DNA of 45,057 bases from an uncultured Eubacteriales bacterium (GCA_934489895.1 CAKSST010000016.1:1-45057); one strand, 5' to 3'. Positions 25,425 through 34,287 are shown, numbered from the stretch's first letter. A program made the numbers and translations. Notes: generated by a model from the sequence alone, not told the origin.

Positions 25425-25495
25425 TAAGGACCGCAAACTGATATGCACCTACAAAAGTGTCTGACTTTTGGGGTGGATATCAAACGTGGTCCTTA
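25425..25495 (+). terminator. terminator hairpin of the ClC gene, split by a 44-bp mini-element
   Basis: AAGGACCGC (25426-25434) pairs with GTGGTCCTT (25486-25494), one G-U pair. With the insert and one AAC copy removed, a 9-bp stem with an AAAC loop remains, directly after the ClC stop and followed by TATATA rather than a strong T run. The inner part is a separate palindrome (25439-25482). Confidence 0.55.
25439..25482. mobile_element. 44-bp palindromic mini-element, like two fused IS3-type ends
   Basis: TGATATGCACC at the left and, on the other strand from the right, TGATATCCACCCCAAAAGTC form an inverted pair starting TG and ending CA. Inside are CAAAAG and CTTTTG, separated by TGTCTGA. 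AAC stands on both sides (25436-25438 and 25483-25485), like a 3-bp target duplication. It carries no gene. It could be a terminal remnant or a MITE; a plain RNA hairpin is the alternative. Confidence 0.5.
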
Positions 25496-25733
25496 TTATA
25501 TATACATATTAAGAACCATATCCTCACGCTATATTTTTGCAGATTTTCTTTCTACAGAACTGATTATGTTGGTAAAAGTATTATTAAAGAAAATATATTT
25601 TTATAATTTTTGGAATAATCACAATTTTTTAACTTGGTAATTTTCACTATCGGTCATATATATGGATATAAAGAGACCAAATTTCATAAAACGACAAAAT
25701 TTTAAAAAAATACGCAAAAAATGCTGATTTGTG

Positions 25734-25762
25734 TTGACAAAACAACTTTAAGGTTGTACCAT
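25734..25762 (+). promoter_or_regulatory. promoter of the hydrogenase-pckG operon
   Basis: A consensus TTGACA (25734-25739) and TACCAT (25757-25762) are spaced by 17 bases. The spacer holds an imperfect inverted repeat ACAACTTT/AAGGTTGT that could be an operator. The start codon is 51 bases downstream. From 25500 to 25733 I see only AT-rich sequence with no gene. Confidence 0.7.
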
Positions 25763-25813
25763 AAATGAGTGTGTTGTGCATATTAAATATACTTAAATTT
25801 GAGGAGGAGTACA

Positions 25814-26290
25814 ATGGCTCGCTTAAATGAAGCTTCTGTTGCAAAAATTACTGAAATTTGTGATAGATATGTAAACGAAAAGACCCCATTGATGATTATT
25901 CTTAGCGATATCCAGAATGAATACGGATATATCCCGCTTGAAGTACAGGAAATTGTTTCTGAAAAAACAGGCATTTCTGTGGCAGAAATTTACGGTGTGG
26001 TTACTTTTTATTCTTTTTTCTCTTTAAAACCCAACGGTAAATATGTTATAGGATGCTGTCTCGGTACGGCTTGTTATGTTAAAGGTGCACAGCAGGTTAT
26101 TGATAAATTTTCAGAATTGCTTGGTATCAAAGCCGGTGAAACAACTGATGACGGTTTGTTTACGCTTGATGCTTTAAGATGTATCGGTGCATGCGGTATT
26201 GCTCCTGCTGTTACTATTAACGGCAAGGTATATCCCAAGGTAACAGTAGATTCTATTTCCAAGATTATTGAAGATTATCGTGCAATGTGA
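25814..26290 (+). CDS. hydC: NADH-linked [FeFe] hydrogenase, NuoE-like subunit
   Basis: A 158-residue thioredoxin-fold [2Fe-2S] protein. The four cluster Cys are in GCCLGTACYVKG and DALRCIGACGIAPA, spaced as in NuoE/HndA. The N-terminal helical part includes PLMIILSDIQNEYGYIPLE. It serves as an electron carrier in trimeric or tetrameric hydrogenases that exchange electrons between NAD(H), ferredoxin and H2. GAGGAGG lies 5 bases before ATG 25814. It is first of three hydrogenase genes, spaced by 11 and 15 bases, then pckG. No separate HndB-type gene is present, which matches a trimeric HydABC-like enzyme. Confidence 0.92.
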   Translation: MARLNEASVAKITEICDRYVNEKTPLMIILSDIQNEYGYIPLEVQEIVSEKTGISVAEIYGVVTFYSFFSLKPNGKYVIGCCLGTACYVKGAQQVIDKFSELLGIKAGETTDDGLFTLDALRCIGACGIAPAVTINGKVYPKVTVDSISKIIEDYRAM

Positions 26291-26301
26291 GGTAATAAGA
26301 T

Positions 26302-28167
26302 ATGATTAAGAATTTCGAAGAACTTAATTCTAAAATTTCTGTCTGCTCCGATAACCTTAATGCTAAGTTTTCAGGAAAAAACGGTAAGCGTGCTATTGTT
26401 CTTTGCGGCGGTACCGGCTGTCTTTCTTCTAACTCTGCAGAAATTAAAAGTAGATTTGATGAGCTGATTAAAACTAATAATATGGAAGATGAAGTATCTG
26501 TAAATATTGCAGGATGCTTTGGCTTCTGTTCACAGGGCCCTTTTGTAAAGATTTACCCTGAAGATACTCTTTATCGTCTTGTAAAGGTTGAAGATGTTGA
26601 AGAGATTTTTGAAAAAGATATTAAAAATAACGAAGTTGTTGAGAGATTACTGTTTGTTGACCCTGCAACAAATGAGAAGGTAACAAAGCAGGATGATATC
26701 AATTTCTATAAAAAGCAGGTTCGTGTTGCACTCAATGGCTGCGGCACAATCAATCCTGAGGATATTAATGAGGCAATCGGCATCGGCGCATTCAAGGGCC
26801 TTGCAAATGCTCTTAAAATGGATAGGGCAGATGTTATTAAAGAGATTCTTGATTCTGGCTTACGAGGTCGCGGCGGCGGCGGTTTCCCAACAGGTAGAAA
26901 ATGGCAGTTTGCATATGCGCAGCCCGATGGGGAAAAATATGTTATATGTAACGGTGATGAAGGTGACCCCGGTGCATTTATGGACCGTTCGATTTTTGAA
27001 GGTAACCCCCTTGCAGTTATTGAAGGTATGGCTATTGCCGGCTATGCTATCGGCGCACAGAACGGTTATTTCTATGTAAGAGCTGAGTATCCTATTGCAG
27101 TTAACCGTCTTAAAATTGCTATTAAACAGGCAGAAGATCTTGGCTTGTTGGGCGACAACATACTCGGCACAGATTTTTGTTTCAATATTCATATCCGTCT
27201 TGGCGCAGGCGCTTTCGTTTGCGGTGAGGAAACTGCATTGCTTAACTCGATTGAGGGTCAAAGGGGTATGCCCAGACCCAGACCTCCTTTCCCGGCAGTT
27301 AAGGGCCTTTGGGAGGCTCCCTCAATTGTAAACAACGTTGAAACACTTGCTACTGTACCTTATATTTTAAGAGAAGGCGCTGCTAAGTTTGTAAAATATG
27401 GCACTGAGCGCTCCAAGGGTACAAAGGTTTTCGCACTTGGCGGTAAAATTAATAACGTTGGCTTGGTAGAAATACCTATGGGTACAACCCTGCGCGAACT
27501 TATTTATGATATTGGCGGCGGTATACCTAACGGCAAGAAGTTCAAGGCTATTCAGACGGGCGGACCTTCAGGCGGATGTCTTACCGAGGAAGACCTCGAT
27601 ACTCCTATTGATTTTGATACTTTGGTTGCACGCGGCTCAATGATGGGCTCGGGCGGTGCTATTGTTATGGATGAAGACAACTGTATGGTTGATGTTGCAA
27701 AATTCTATATGGAATTTATATGCGAAGAGTCCTGCGGCAAGTGTTCACCCTGCCGTATTGGCACAAAGAGAATGCTTGAGCTTCTTACAAAAATAACCAA
27801 AGGCAAGGCTCAAATGAGCGATTTGGAGCAGCTTGAAGAGCTTGCAGCTACTATTAAAAACGGTGCGCTTTGCGCGCTCGGACAGACAGCTGCTAACCCT
27901 GTTACTTCAACGCTTGCTCATTTCAGAGATGAATATATTGCACATATTGTTGATAAAAAATGTCCTGCAAAGGTTTGCAAGAAGCTTATGAACTATGAGA
28001 TTGATGCAGATAAGTGCAGAAAATGTAGCCTTTGTGCAAAAAAATGTCCTGTTAATGCTATTACCGGTGTTGTTGGTAAAGAACCTTTTGCTATTGACCA
28101 AAGCAAGTGCATAAAATGCGGTATGTGTGTTGCATCTTGCAAGTTCGGAGCAATCGAGAAAAAATAA
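26302..28167 (+). CDS. hydB: NADH-linked [FeFe] hydrogenase, NuoF-like flavin subunit
   Basis: A 621-residue subunit in four parts: an N-terminal thioredoxin-like [2Fe-2S] domain with CGGTGCLSS and CFGFCSQGP; the NuoF FMN/NAD(H) domain (LRGRGGGGFPTGRKW, CNGDEGDPGAFMDR); SLBB and a [4Fe-4S] site (ESCGKCSPCRIGTKR); and a C-terminal ferredoxin domain with two CX2CX2CX3C sites (CRKCSLCAKKC, CIKCGMCVASC). This is the arrangement of HydB/HndC, the site where electrons are split or joined between NADH and ferredoxin in bifurcating hydrogenases. All cluster ligands are present. The ATG follows GAGG. Confidence 0.93.
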   Translation: MIKNFEELNSKISVCSDNLNAKFSGKNGKRAIVLCGGTGCLSSNSAEIKSRFDELIKTNNMEDEVSVNIAGCFGFCSQGPFVKIYPEDTLYRLVKVEDVEEIFEKDIKNNEVVERLLFVDPATNEKVTKQDDINFYKKQVRVALNGCGTINPEDINEAIGIGAFKGLANALKMDRADVIKEILDSGLRGRGGGGFPTGRKWQFAYAQPDGEKYVICNGDEGDPGAFMDRSIFEGNPLAVIEGMAIAGYAIGAQNGYFYVRAEYPIAVNRLKIAIKQAEDLGLLGDNILGTDFCFNIHIRLGAGAFVCGEETALLNSIEGQRGMPRPRPPFPAVKGLWEAPSIVNNVETLATVPYILREGAAKFVKYGTERSKGTKVFALGGKINNVGLVEIPMGTTLRELIYDIGGGIPNGKKFKAIQTGGPSGGCLTEEDLDTPIDFDTLVARGSMMGSGGAIVMDEDNCMVDVAKFYMEFICEESCGKCSPCRIGTKRMLELLTKITKGKAQMSDLEQLEELAATIKNGALCALGQTAANPVTSTLAHFRDEYIAHIVDKKCPAKVCKKLMNYEIDADKCRKCSLCAKKCPVNAITGVVGKEPFAIDQSKCIKCGMCVASCKFGAIEKK

Positions 28168-28182
28168 TCGGAGGACTTAATA

Positions 28183-29949
28183 ATGGCTATGATTAATATT
28201 AAGATTGAAGGCGTTCCTTATCAGGTTGAAGAAGGACTTACAATACTTGAAGCTGCACGTAAATGCGGATACGAAATTCCTTCACTTTGTGCATATAATA
28301 AAGGAGAGTGTTCAAGAGGCTCCTGCCGTGTATGTCTTGTAGAGGCTACAGGCGCGAGAGGTCTTGTTGCTTCCTGTGTATATCCTGTAAATGAGGGCAT
28401 GGAAATTACAATTTCCTCACATAAAGCTGTTGCGGCAAGAAGAGCTTCTGTTGAACTTCTTCTTTCAAATCACTCAATGAAATGTCAGCAGTGTGATAAA
28501 AATGAATATTGCGAGCTTCTTAATGTTGCCCGTCTTACCGGCGCAAGAGAAGATATGTTTGTTGGTGAGCAGACCAAAGCAACAATTGATGAGCTTACTC
28601 CTTCAATAGTAAGAGATACATCAAAATGTATACTTTGCGGCAGATGTATTGAAAGATGCAAAAATGCCCACGGTAAAGGCGTTTTAGGCTTTGAGAACAG
28701 AGGCTTCAATACAATTGTTGCTCCTGCTGAAAACCGCTCTTTTGCTGATTCTCCCTGTATTCTTTGCGGTCAGTGTACAACTGTTTGTCCTACCGGCGCT
28801 TTGATGGAGAAATCAGAGATTGAAAAGGTTGACGAAGCCTTTAAACAGGGTAAATTTGTTGTTGTACAAACTGCTCCTGCAGTACGCGCCGCTCTTGGCG
28901 AAGAGTTTGGCTTGAAGATTGGTACTCCTGTTACCGGTAAAATGGTTGCAGCGCTTAAGCGTCTTGGTTTCCATAAGGTATTTGATACCAATTTTGGTGC
29001 TGACCTTACAATTATGGAAGAGGCAACAGAATTGCTTAGCAGAATTAAAAACGGTGGCACATTACCTATGATTACATCTTGCTCACCCGGTTGGATTAAT
29101 TATGCTGAGTACTATTACGGTGATTTATTAGACCACCTGTCAAGCTGCAAATCTCCTCATGAAATGATGGGTGCAATCATAAAGTCTTATTATGCTGAGA
29201 AAAATGATATTGATCCCGCTAATATATTCGTTGTATCAATTATGCCCTGTACTGCTAAAAAGGGTGAAAAAGAGCGTGATCAGCTTGTAACAAACGGTCT
29301 TAAGGACGTAGATGCTGTTCTTACCACAAGAGAGCTTGGCAAACTTATCAAGCGTTCTGGTATTAATTTTGCAAAATTACCTGACGAAGAGTTCGATTCT
29401 GACCTTATCGGTGATTACACAGGTGCCGGTGTTATCTTTGGTGTAACCGGCGGTGTTATGGAAGCAGCGCTCAGAACAGCATATTATACTCTTACAGGTA
29501 AAGAGCATGACCTAATTAAGTTTGAACAGGTCCGCGGCTTCGACGGTATCAAGGAAGCACGCATTGATATTAATGGTTTAACTGTCAGTATTGCTGCTGC
29601 GCACGGCATGAAAAATGCAAAAGTGCTTCTTGATGATATAAGAGCAGGTAAGTCCAAATATCACTTTATTGAGATAATGGGTTGCCCGGGTGGATGTGTT
29701 GCAGGCGGCGGTCAGCCTTATGTAAAACCCTGCTTCCTGCCCAATGAGGATGACGATATTCTTGATACCTATAAGGAAAAGAGAGCTCAAGCCCTTTATG
29801 CCGAGGATGAAAGAAACACCGTAAGACAGTCACACAACAACGCACAGATTCAGCAGCTGTACAAAGATTATCTCGGTGAACCCAATTCACACAGGGCGCA
29901 TGAATTGCTGCACACAACTTATGCTGCTAAAGAGTCTTTTAATGATTAG
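28183..29949 (+). CDS. hydA: [FeFe] hydrogenase catalytic subunit
   Basis: A 588-residue catalytic subunit. The N-terminus is a plant-type [2Fe-2S] ferredoxin domain (CAYNKGECSRGSCRVC), then a His-Cys3 site (HSMKCQQCDKNEYC) and two [4Fe-4S] sites (CILCGRCIERC, CILCGQCTTVC). The H-cluster motifs are TSCSPGW (about residue 298), MPCTAKKGE (about 354) and EIMGCPGGCVAGGGQP (about 497). The first motif has Ser where many enzymes have a second Cys (TSCCPxW), the TSCSPGW variant of group A hydrogenases. A C-terminal extension ends with LYKDYLGEPNSHRAHELLH, common in NADH-linked types. It makes or uses H2 in the cytoplasm. GGAGG precedes the ATG. Maturation genes hydEFG are not in this window. Confidence 0.95.
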   Translation: MAMINIKIEGVPYQVEEGLTILEAARKCGYEIPSLCAYNKGECSRGSCRVCLVEATGARGLVASCVYPVNEGMEITISSHKAVAARRASVELLLSNHSMKCQQCDKNEYCELLNVARLTGAREDMFVGEQTKATIDELTPSIVRDTSKCILCGRCIERCKNAHGKGVLGFENRGFNTIVAPAENRSFADSPCILCGQCTTVCPTGALMEKSEIEKVDEAFKQGKFVVVQTAPAVRAALGEEFGLKIGTPVTGKMVAALKRLGFHKVFDTNFGADLTIMEEATELLSRIKNGGTLPMITSCSPGWINYAEYYYGDLLDHLSSCKSPHEMMGAIIKSYYAEKNDIDPANIFVVSIMPCTAKKGEKERDQLVTNGLKDVDAVLTTRELGKLIKRSGINFAKLPDEEFDSDLIGDYTGAGVIFGVTGGVMEAALRTAYYTLTGKEHDLIKFEQVRGFDGIKEARIDINGLTVSIAAAHGMKNAKVLLDDIRAGKSKYHFIEIMGCPGGCVAGGGQPYVKPCFLPNEDDDILDTYKEKRAQALYAEDERNTVRQSHNNAQIQQLYKDYLGEPNSHRAHELLHTTYAAKESFND

Positions 29950-29975
29950 TTATAATTTTTCAAAGGAGTATTGAT

Positions 29976-31760
29976 ATGACCACTAACAAAACTGTTCTAA
30001 AATGGATTGACGAAATGAAAGAGCTTCTTAAGCCTGACAATATTGTTTGGATTGACGGCTCTGAAGAGCAGTTGGAAGAGCTTCGCAAAGAGGCTTGCAA
30101 AACTGGCGAAATGTTAAAGCTTAATGATGAAAAGCTTCCCGGTTGCTATCTTCACAGAACAAAACCTAACGACGTTGCACGTGTTGAGGACCGTACATTT
30201 ATCTGCACAACTGACAAAGAAACCGCAGGTCCTACAAATAACTGGTGCGAGCCTGCTGCAATGTATAAAAAGCTTTATGACATTGCACGCGGCACTTATA
30301 AGGGCCGTACAATGTACATTATCCCTTATTCAATGGGACCCATTGGTTCTCCTCTTGCAAAAATCGGTGTAGAAATTACCGACTCTATTTACGTTGTTCT
30401 TAATATGGCTATTATGACACGTATAGGCAAAAAGGTTTTTGAGGTTCTTGGCGATTCTAACGACTGGGTTCGCGGTTTACACGCAAAATGTGATGTTGAC
30501 CCTGAAAACCGTTATATCTGCCATTTCCCTGAGGATAATACTATTATTTCAGTTAACTCAGCATACGGCGGTAACGTTCTTCTCGGTAAAAAGTGCTTTG
30601 CACTCCGTATAGCTTCTTACCAGGGTTGGAAAGAAGGCTGGATGGCTGAGCATATGCTTATCCTCGGCCTTGAAAACCCCGAAGGCGAAGTTAAGTATAT
30701 TGCAGCTGCATTCCCCTCAGCTTGCGGTAAAACAAACCTTGCTATGCTTATTCCTCCCGAATATCTGCGCAAAAAAGGCTATAAGATTTGGACGGTTGGT
30801 GACGATATTTCCTGGATGCGTATAGGTGAGGATGGCAGACTATATGCTATCAACCCTGAAAACGGCTTCTTCGGCGTTGCTCCCGGTACAAATGAGAAGT
30901 CTAACTATAACGCATTGGAGAGCACAAAAAAGAACACTATTTTTACAAACGTTGCTCTTGATTTGAACGACAACACTGTTTGGTGGGAAGGTCTTAACAA
31001 GAACCTGCCTGAAAACGCAATTGATTGGAAGGGCAATCCCTGGGATGCTTCTAAGTTTGATAAGGCTGATAAGTCAACCTATGCTGCACACCCCAACTCA
31101 CGCTTTACTGCTCCGGCAAAGAACTGCCCCTGCATTTCTGAGGAGTTTGATAAGGGTGCCGGTGTACCTATTTCTGCAATTATCTTCGGCGGACGCCGTG
31201 CAAAGTGCGCACCCCTTGTATATCAGTCAAAAGACTGGGTTAACGGCGTATTTATTGGTTCTGCTATGGCTAGTGAAACAACTGCAGCTGCTGCAGGCGC
31301 TGTTGGTGTTGTTCGCCGCGATCCTATGGCTATGCTGCCTTTCTGCGGATATCATATGGGAGAATATTTCCAGCACTGGCTTGATATGGGCAAAAAACTT
31401 GGCGACAAGGCTCCCAAGATTTTCAATGTTAACTGGTTCCGTACCGATGATGAAGGTAACTTTATCTGGCCCGGTTTTGGTGATAACATGCGTGTTCTTA
31501 ACTGGATTATTGACCGTTGCGAAGGTAAGGCTGATGCGGTAAAGACAGCTATCGGTTATATACCTAAGGCTGAAGATATTGACCTTACCGGACTTGATTT
31601 TGATATTGAGACCTTGAAGAGCATTCTTACAGTTGACAAAGATACTTGGGCAAAAGAAGTTGCTGAGATTGAAGAACATTACAAAAAATTCGGCGATAAA
31701 TTACCTGTTGAATTACGTGAACAGCTTGAAAAACTCAAGGCAGAAATTGCTGCATTATAA
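29976..31760 (+). CDS. pckG: phosphoenolpyruvate carboxykinase (GTP type)
   Basis: A 594-residue enzyme of the GTP-dependent class. Key sites are the P-loop region FPSACGKTNLAML (about residue 246) with the reactive Cys, VGDDISWMR, the substrate segment YSMGPIGSPLAKIG and the R-binding loop FGGRRAKCAPLVY. In succinate-forming anaerobes it runs as PEP + CO2 + GDP -> oxaloacetate + GTP, conserving energy, and feeds the malate-fumarate-succinate genes that follow. It lies 26 bases after hydA with AAAGGAG at the start, so it belongs to the hydrogenase transcript. A hairpin follows at 31767-31812. Confidence 0.95.
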   Translation: MTTNKTVLKWIDEMKELLKPDNIVWIDGSEEQLEELRKEACKTGEMLKLNDEKLPGCYLHRTKPNDVARVEDRTFICTTDKETAGPTNNWCEPAAMYKKLYDIARGTYKGRTMYIIPYSMGPIGSPLAKIGVEITDSIYVVLNMAIMTRIGKKVFEVLGDSNDWVRGLHAKCDVDPENRYICHFPEDNTIISVNSAYGGNVLLGKKCFALRIASYQGWKEGWMAEHMLILGLENPEGEVKYIAAAFPSACGKTNLAMLIPPEYLRKKGYKIWTVGDDISWMRIGEDGRLYAINPENGFFGVAPGTNEKSNYNALESTKKNTIFTNVALDLNDNTVWWEGLNKNLPENAIDWKGNPWDASKFDKADKSTYAAHPNSRFTAPAKNCPCISEEFDKGAGVPISAIIFGGRRAKCAPLVYQSKDWVNGVFIGSAMASETTAAAAGAVGVVRRDPMAMLPFCGYHMGEYFQHWLDMGKKLGDKAPKIFNVNWFRTDDEGNFIWPGFGDNMRVLNWIIDRCEGKADAVKTAIGYIPKAEDIDLTGLDFDIETLKSILTVDKDTWAKEVAEIEEHYKKFGDKLPVELREQLEKLKAEIAAL

Positions 31761-31766
31761 TTAAAA

Positions 31767-31812
31767 TAACGGTGTTACTGAAGTATATCTTAATCTTTCG
31801 GTGACACCGTTA
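31767..31812 (+). terminator. possible terminator or attenuating hairpin after pckG
   Basis: TAACGGTGT (31767-31775) pairs with ACACCGTTA (31804-31812), and the inner CTGAAG/CTTTCGG extends it imperfectly. No T run follows, so it may only reduce read-through into the malate dehydrogenase set or stabilise the upstream mRNA. Confidence 0.5.
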
Positions 31813-31847
31813 ATAGTAATTTAAATATTGGAGTTATTTACAATAAA

Positions 31848-31877
31848 TTACACTATTATTTTTTCGTAATTTATGTT
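31848..31877 (+). promoter_or_regulatory. weak candidate promoter for the mdh-fum-hdr-flx-frd genes
   Basis: TTACAC (31848-31853) and TATGTT (31872-31877) are spaced by 18 bases; a TAAAAT at 31877-31882 is an alternative -10. The region is AT-rich between the hairpin and the next gene. Evidence is weak. Confidence 0.35.
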
Positions 31878-31923
31878 AAAATTTTTTTGTAAGAAATTTT
31901 AAGTATTTATAGGAAGGTACACA

Positions 31924-32868
31924 ATGAATAAAATTTCTATTATAGGAACTGGAAGTGTTGGTTCAACAATCGCATATACTCTTGCAATTCAGGGTTTAGC
32001 TTCTGAAATTGTTATGATTGATATTAATAACGAAAAAGCCGCGGGCGAAGCTCTTGATATTCAGCAGGGTATACCTTTTAGCGGTCCTTGCTCAATTTAC
32101 GCAGGTAGCTATGCTGACGCAAAAGGCTCTGATATTGTTATTATTACATCCGGTATTGCACGTAAAGCAGGACAGACCCGTTTGGAGCTTGCACAAATTA
32201 ATGTTGATGTAACAAAAACAATTATTCCCGATATCACAAAAAATGCACCTGATGCTACATACATTATTGTATCCAATCCGGTTGATATTCTTACTTATAC
32301 TTTCCATAAATATTCAGGACTTCCTGAAAGACAGATTATCGGTTCCGGTACAATTCTAGATACTGCAAGAGTGCGTGCAAAGCTTTCAGAGTTTTATAAT
32401 ATAAGCCAGGCAAACGTACACGCTTATGTTTTTGGTGAGCACGGCGATTCATCATTTGTACCTTGGTCTGTAGCTAATATTTCAAATATTCCCATTGCAC
32501 AGTGTGATACTGTGTTTGCCGGTTCTAAAGCGCCTGATTCTTCTCTTAATTTTGAGGAGATAGAAAGGTATGTTAAAGAGTCGGGTAGTAAGGTTATTGC
32601 GCGCAAAGGTGCAACCTTCTATGCGGTTTCAATTTCTGTGTGTCATATTTGCAAATGTATTTTAAGCGGTATTGATACCACGATGACCGTTTCAACAATG
32701 ATGCATGGAGATTACGGCATAGATGATGTGTGCTTAAGCACATTAAGCCTTGTGGGCAAAAACGGATATAAGCATAACATTTCAATTTCTCTTACTGATG
32801 ACGAGCTTGCTAAACTCCATAAGAGTGCTAACACTCTTATGGATGTTATTAAAGCTGTAAAAATATAG
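31924..32868 (+). CDS. mdh: malate dehydrogenase of the lactate dehydrogenase fold
   Basis: A 314-residue NAD enzyme. GTGSVGSTIAY is the Rossmann motif, and the Asp in MIDINNEKA favours NAD. GSGTILDTARVR and the catalytic His in GEHGDSSFVPW (about H173) are of LDH type. The substrate loop reads SGIARKAGQTR: Arg (R80) stands where lactate dehydrogenases have Gln (position 102 in LDH numbering, ANQKPGETR). In Bacillus stearothermophilus LDH the Gln-to-Arg change turns the enzyme into a malate dehydrogenase, and the Clostridium thermocellum malate enzyme also has Arg here. With pckG before it and fumC right behind it (15 bases), reduction of oxaloacetate to malate is the best reading. It would often be labelled L-lactate dehydrogenase. 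AGGAAGG precedes the ATG. Confidence 0.82.
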   Translation: MNKISIIGTGSVGSTIAYTLAIQGLASEIVMIDINNEKAAGEALDIQQGIPFSGPCSIYAGSYADAKGSDIVIITSGIARKAGQTRLELAQINVDVTKTIIPDITKNAPDATYIIVSNPVDILTYTFHKYSGLPERQIIGSGTILDTARVRAKLSEFYNISQANVHAYVFGEHGDSSFVPWSVANISNIPIAQCDTVFAGSKAPDSSLNFEEIERYVKESGSKVIARKGATFYAVSISVCHICKCILSGIDTTMTVSTMMHGDYGIDDVCLSTLSLVGKNGYKHNISISLTDDELAKLHKSANTLMDVIKAVKI

Positions 32869-32883
32869 AAAGGTGTTTAAGAT

Positions 32884-34260
32884 ATGAATTTTCGTATTGA
32901 ACACGATTCAATGGGCGAGGTAAAGGTTCCGTCAGATAAGCTGTGGGCTGCTCAGACCCAAAGAAGTCACGAAAACTTTAAAATAGGTGAGGGCATTGAG
33001 ACTATGCCCCGTGAAATTACTCACGCATTCGGTATTTTAAAGAAAGCTGCTGCTATGGCAAATGCCGAGCTGAAGCCTGAAAAAATGACGGCTGAAAAGC
33101 TTAATGCTATAAGCAATGCTTGCGATGAGGTTATTTCAGGCAGTCTTAACGACCATTTTCCGTTGGTTGTCTGGCAGACAGGCTCAGGCACACAGTCAAA
33201 TATGAATGCCAACGAGGTTATTGCTAACCGTGCTAACCAGATTGCTGATAAAAAGCTTTGCCATCCCAATGATGACATTAATATGAGCCAGTCATCAAAT
33301 GACACTTTCCCAACAGCTATGCACATTTCTGCAGTTATTGCTGTTGAAAAAAAGCTTATTCCCGCTATTGAGCTTCTTATTGAAACCTTTAAGCGGCTTG
33401 AAGCTGAAAACGAGGGAATTGTAAAATCAGGAAGAACTCATTTGCAGGATGCAACTCCTATTAAATTTTCACAGGAAATTTCCGGCTGGCGTTCAAGTCT
33501 TGAACGTGATGTTGAGTTACTTAAGATTTCCGTTAAGCCGCTTTATGAACTTGCGCTCGGCGGAACTGCTGTTGGTACCGGTCTTAATGCACCGGCAGGC
33601 TTCTCTGAGCTTGTAGCTTCTAAGGTTGCAGAACTTACAGGTATGCCTTTTGTAACAGCAAACAACAAATTCCACGCTCTTACCTCAAAGGATGAACTTG
33701 TTGTTGCTCACGGTGCAATTAAAGCTACGGCAGCCGATATGATGAAAATTGCAAACGACATTCGTTGGCTTGCTTCCGGTCCGCGTGACGGTCTTGGCGA
33801 GATATTCATCCCCGAAAATGAGCCCGGTTCATCAATAATGCCCGGTAAGGTAAACCCCACACAATGTGAAGCAGTGACAATGGTTGCTGTTCAGGTTATG
33901 GGTAACGATGTCGCTGTTGGTATTGCTGCTTCTCAGGGTAACTTTGAGCTTAATGTATTTATGCCTGTTGCTGCATATAATTTCTTGCAATCTGCACGGT
34001 TGCTTACAGAGGCTGTTGTTTCATTTAACAATAACTGTGCTGTTGGTATTACTGCCAATAAGGAAAAAATGCACCACAATTTGCATAATTCTTTAATGCT
34101 TGTTACAGCGCTGAATCCTTACATTGGATATGAAAACGCTGCAAAAACAGCTAAAAAGGCATTTAAAGATAATATTTCTCTTAAAGAAGCCTGCGTTAAA
34201 CTTGGTTTCCTTACTTCAGAAAAATTTGATGAGGTTTTCCATCCCGAACAGATGGTTTAA
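32884..34260 (+). CDS. fumC: fumarate hydratase, class II
   Basis: A 458-residue enzyme of the class II (iron-free) fumarases. Motifs are SGTQSNMNANEVIANRA, SSNDTFPTAMHI, the GRTHLQDA segment with the catalytic His region and the flexible loop GSSIMPGKVNPTQCEA with the catalytic Ser. It interconverts malate and fumarate in the cytoplasm; here malate to fumarate as electron acceptor for the reductase. Many strict anaerobes use the Fe-S class I enzyme, so the class II choice is worth noting. AGAAAGG lies before the ATG, 15 bases after mdh. Confidence 0.95.
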   Translation: MNFRIEHDSMGEVKVPSDKLWAAQTQRSHENFKIGEGIETMPREITHAFGILKKAAAMANAELKPEKMTAEKLNAISNACDEVISGSLNDHFPLVVWQTGSGTQSNMNANEVIANRANQIADKKLCHPNDDINMSQSSNDTFPTAMHISAVIAVEKKLIPAIELLIETFKRLEAENEGIVKSGRTHLQDATPIKFSQEISGWRSSLERDVELLKISVKPLYELALGGTAVGTGLNAPAGFSELVASKVAELTGMPFVTANNKFHALTSKDELVVAHGAIKATAADMMKIANDIRWLASGPRDGLGEIFIPENEPGSSIMPGKVNPTQCEAVTMVAVQVMGNDVAVGIAASQGNFELNVFMPVAAYNFLQSARLLTEAVVSFNNNCAVGITANKEKMHHNLHNSLMLVTALNPYIGYENAAKTAKKAFKDNISLKEACVKLGFLTSEKFDEVFHPEQMV

Positions 34261-34287
34261 ACTTGATGTTTTGTAATGGAGGTTAAT

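Noticed and set aside
25443..25640. 65-codon open frame after the ClC gene
   Set aside because: It has no ribosome site, starts inside the palindromic mini-element and shows no conserved feature.
25729..25745. Rex operator before the hydrogenase genes (TTGT...ACAA)
   Set aside because: The half-sites are one base too close for the 18-bp Rex consensus, and the inner bases do not match. Overlap with the -35 box explains the TTG part.
31872..31892. Rex operator before mdh (TGTTAAAAT...)
   Set aside because: Only one half-site resembles the consensus; the second half is a T run.
31924..32868. Annotation as L-lactate dehydrogenase
   Set aside because: The fold is LDH-like, but the specificity residue is Arg and the neighbours are PEP carboxykinase and fumarase, so malate dehydrogenase is preferred.
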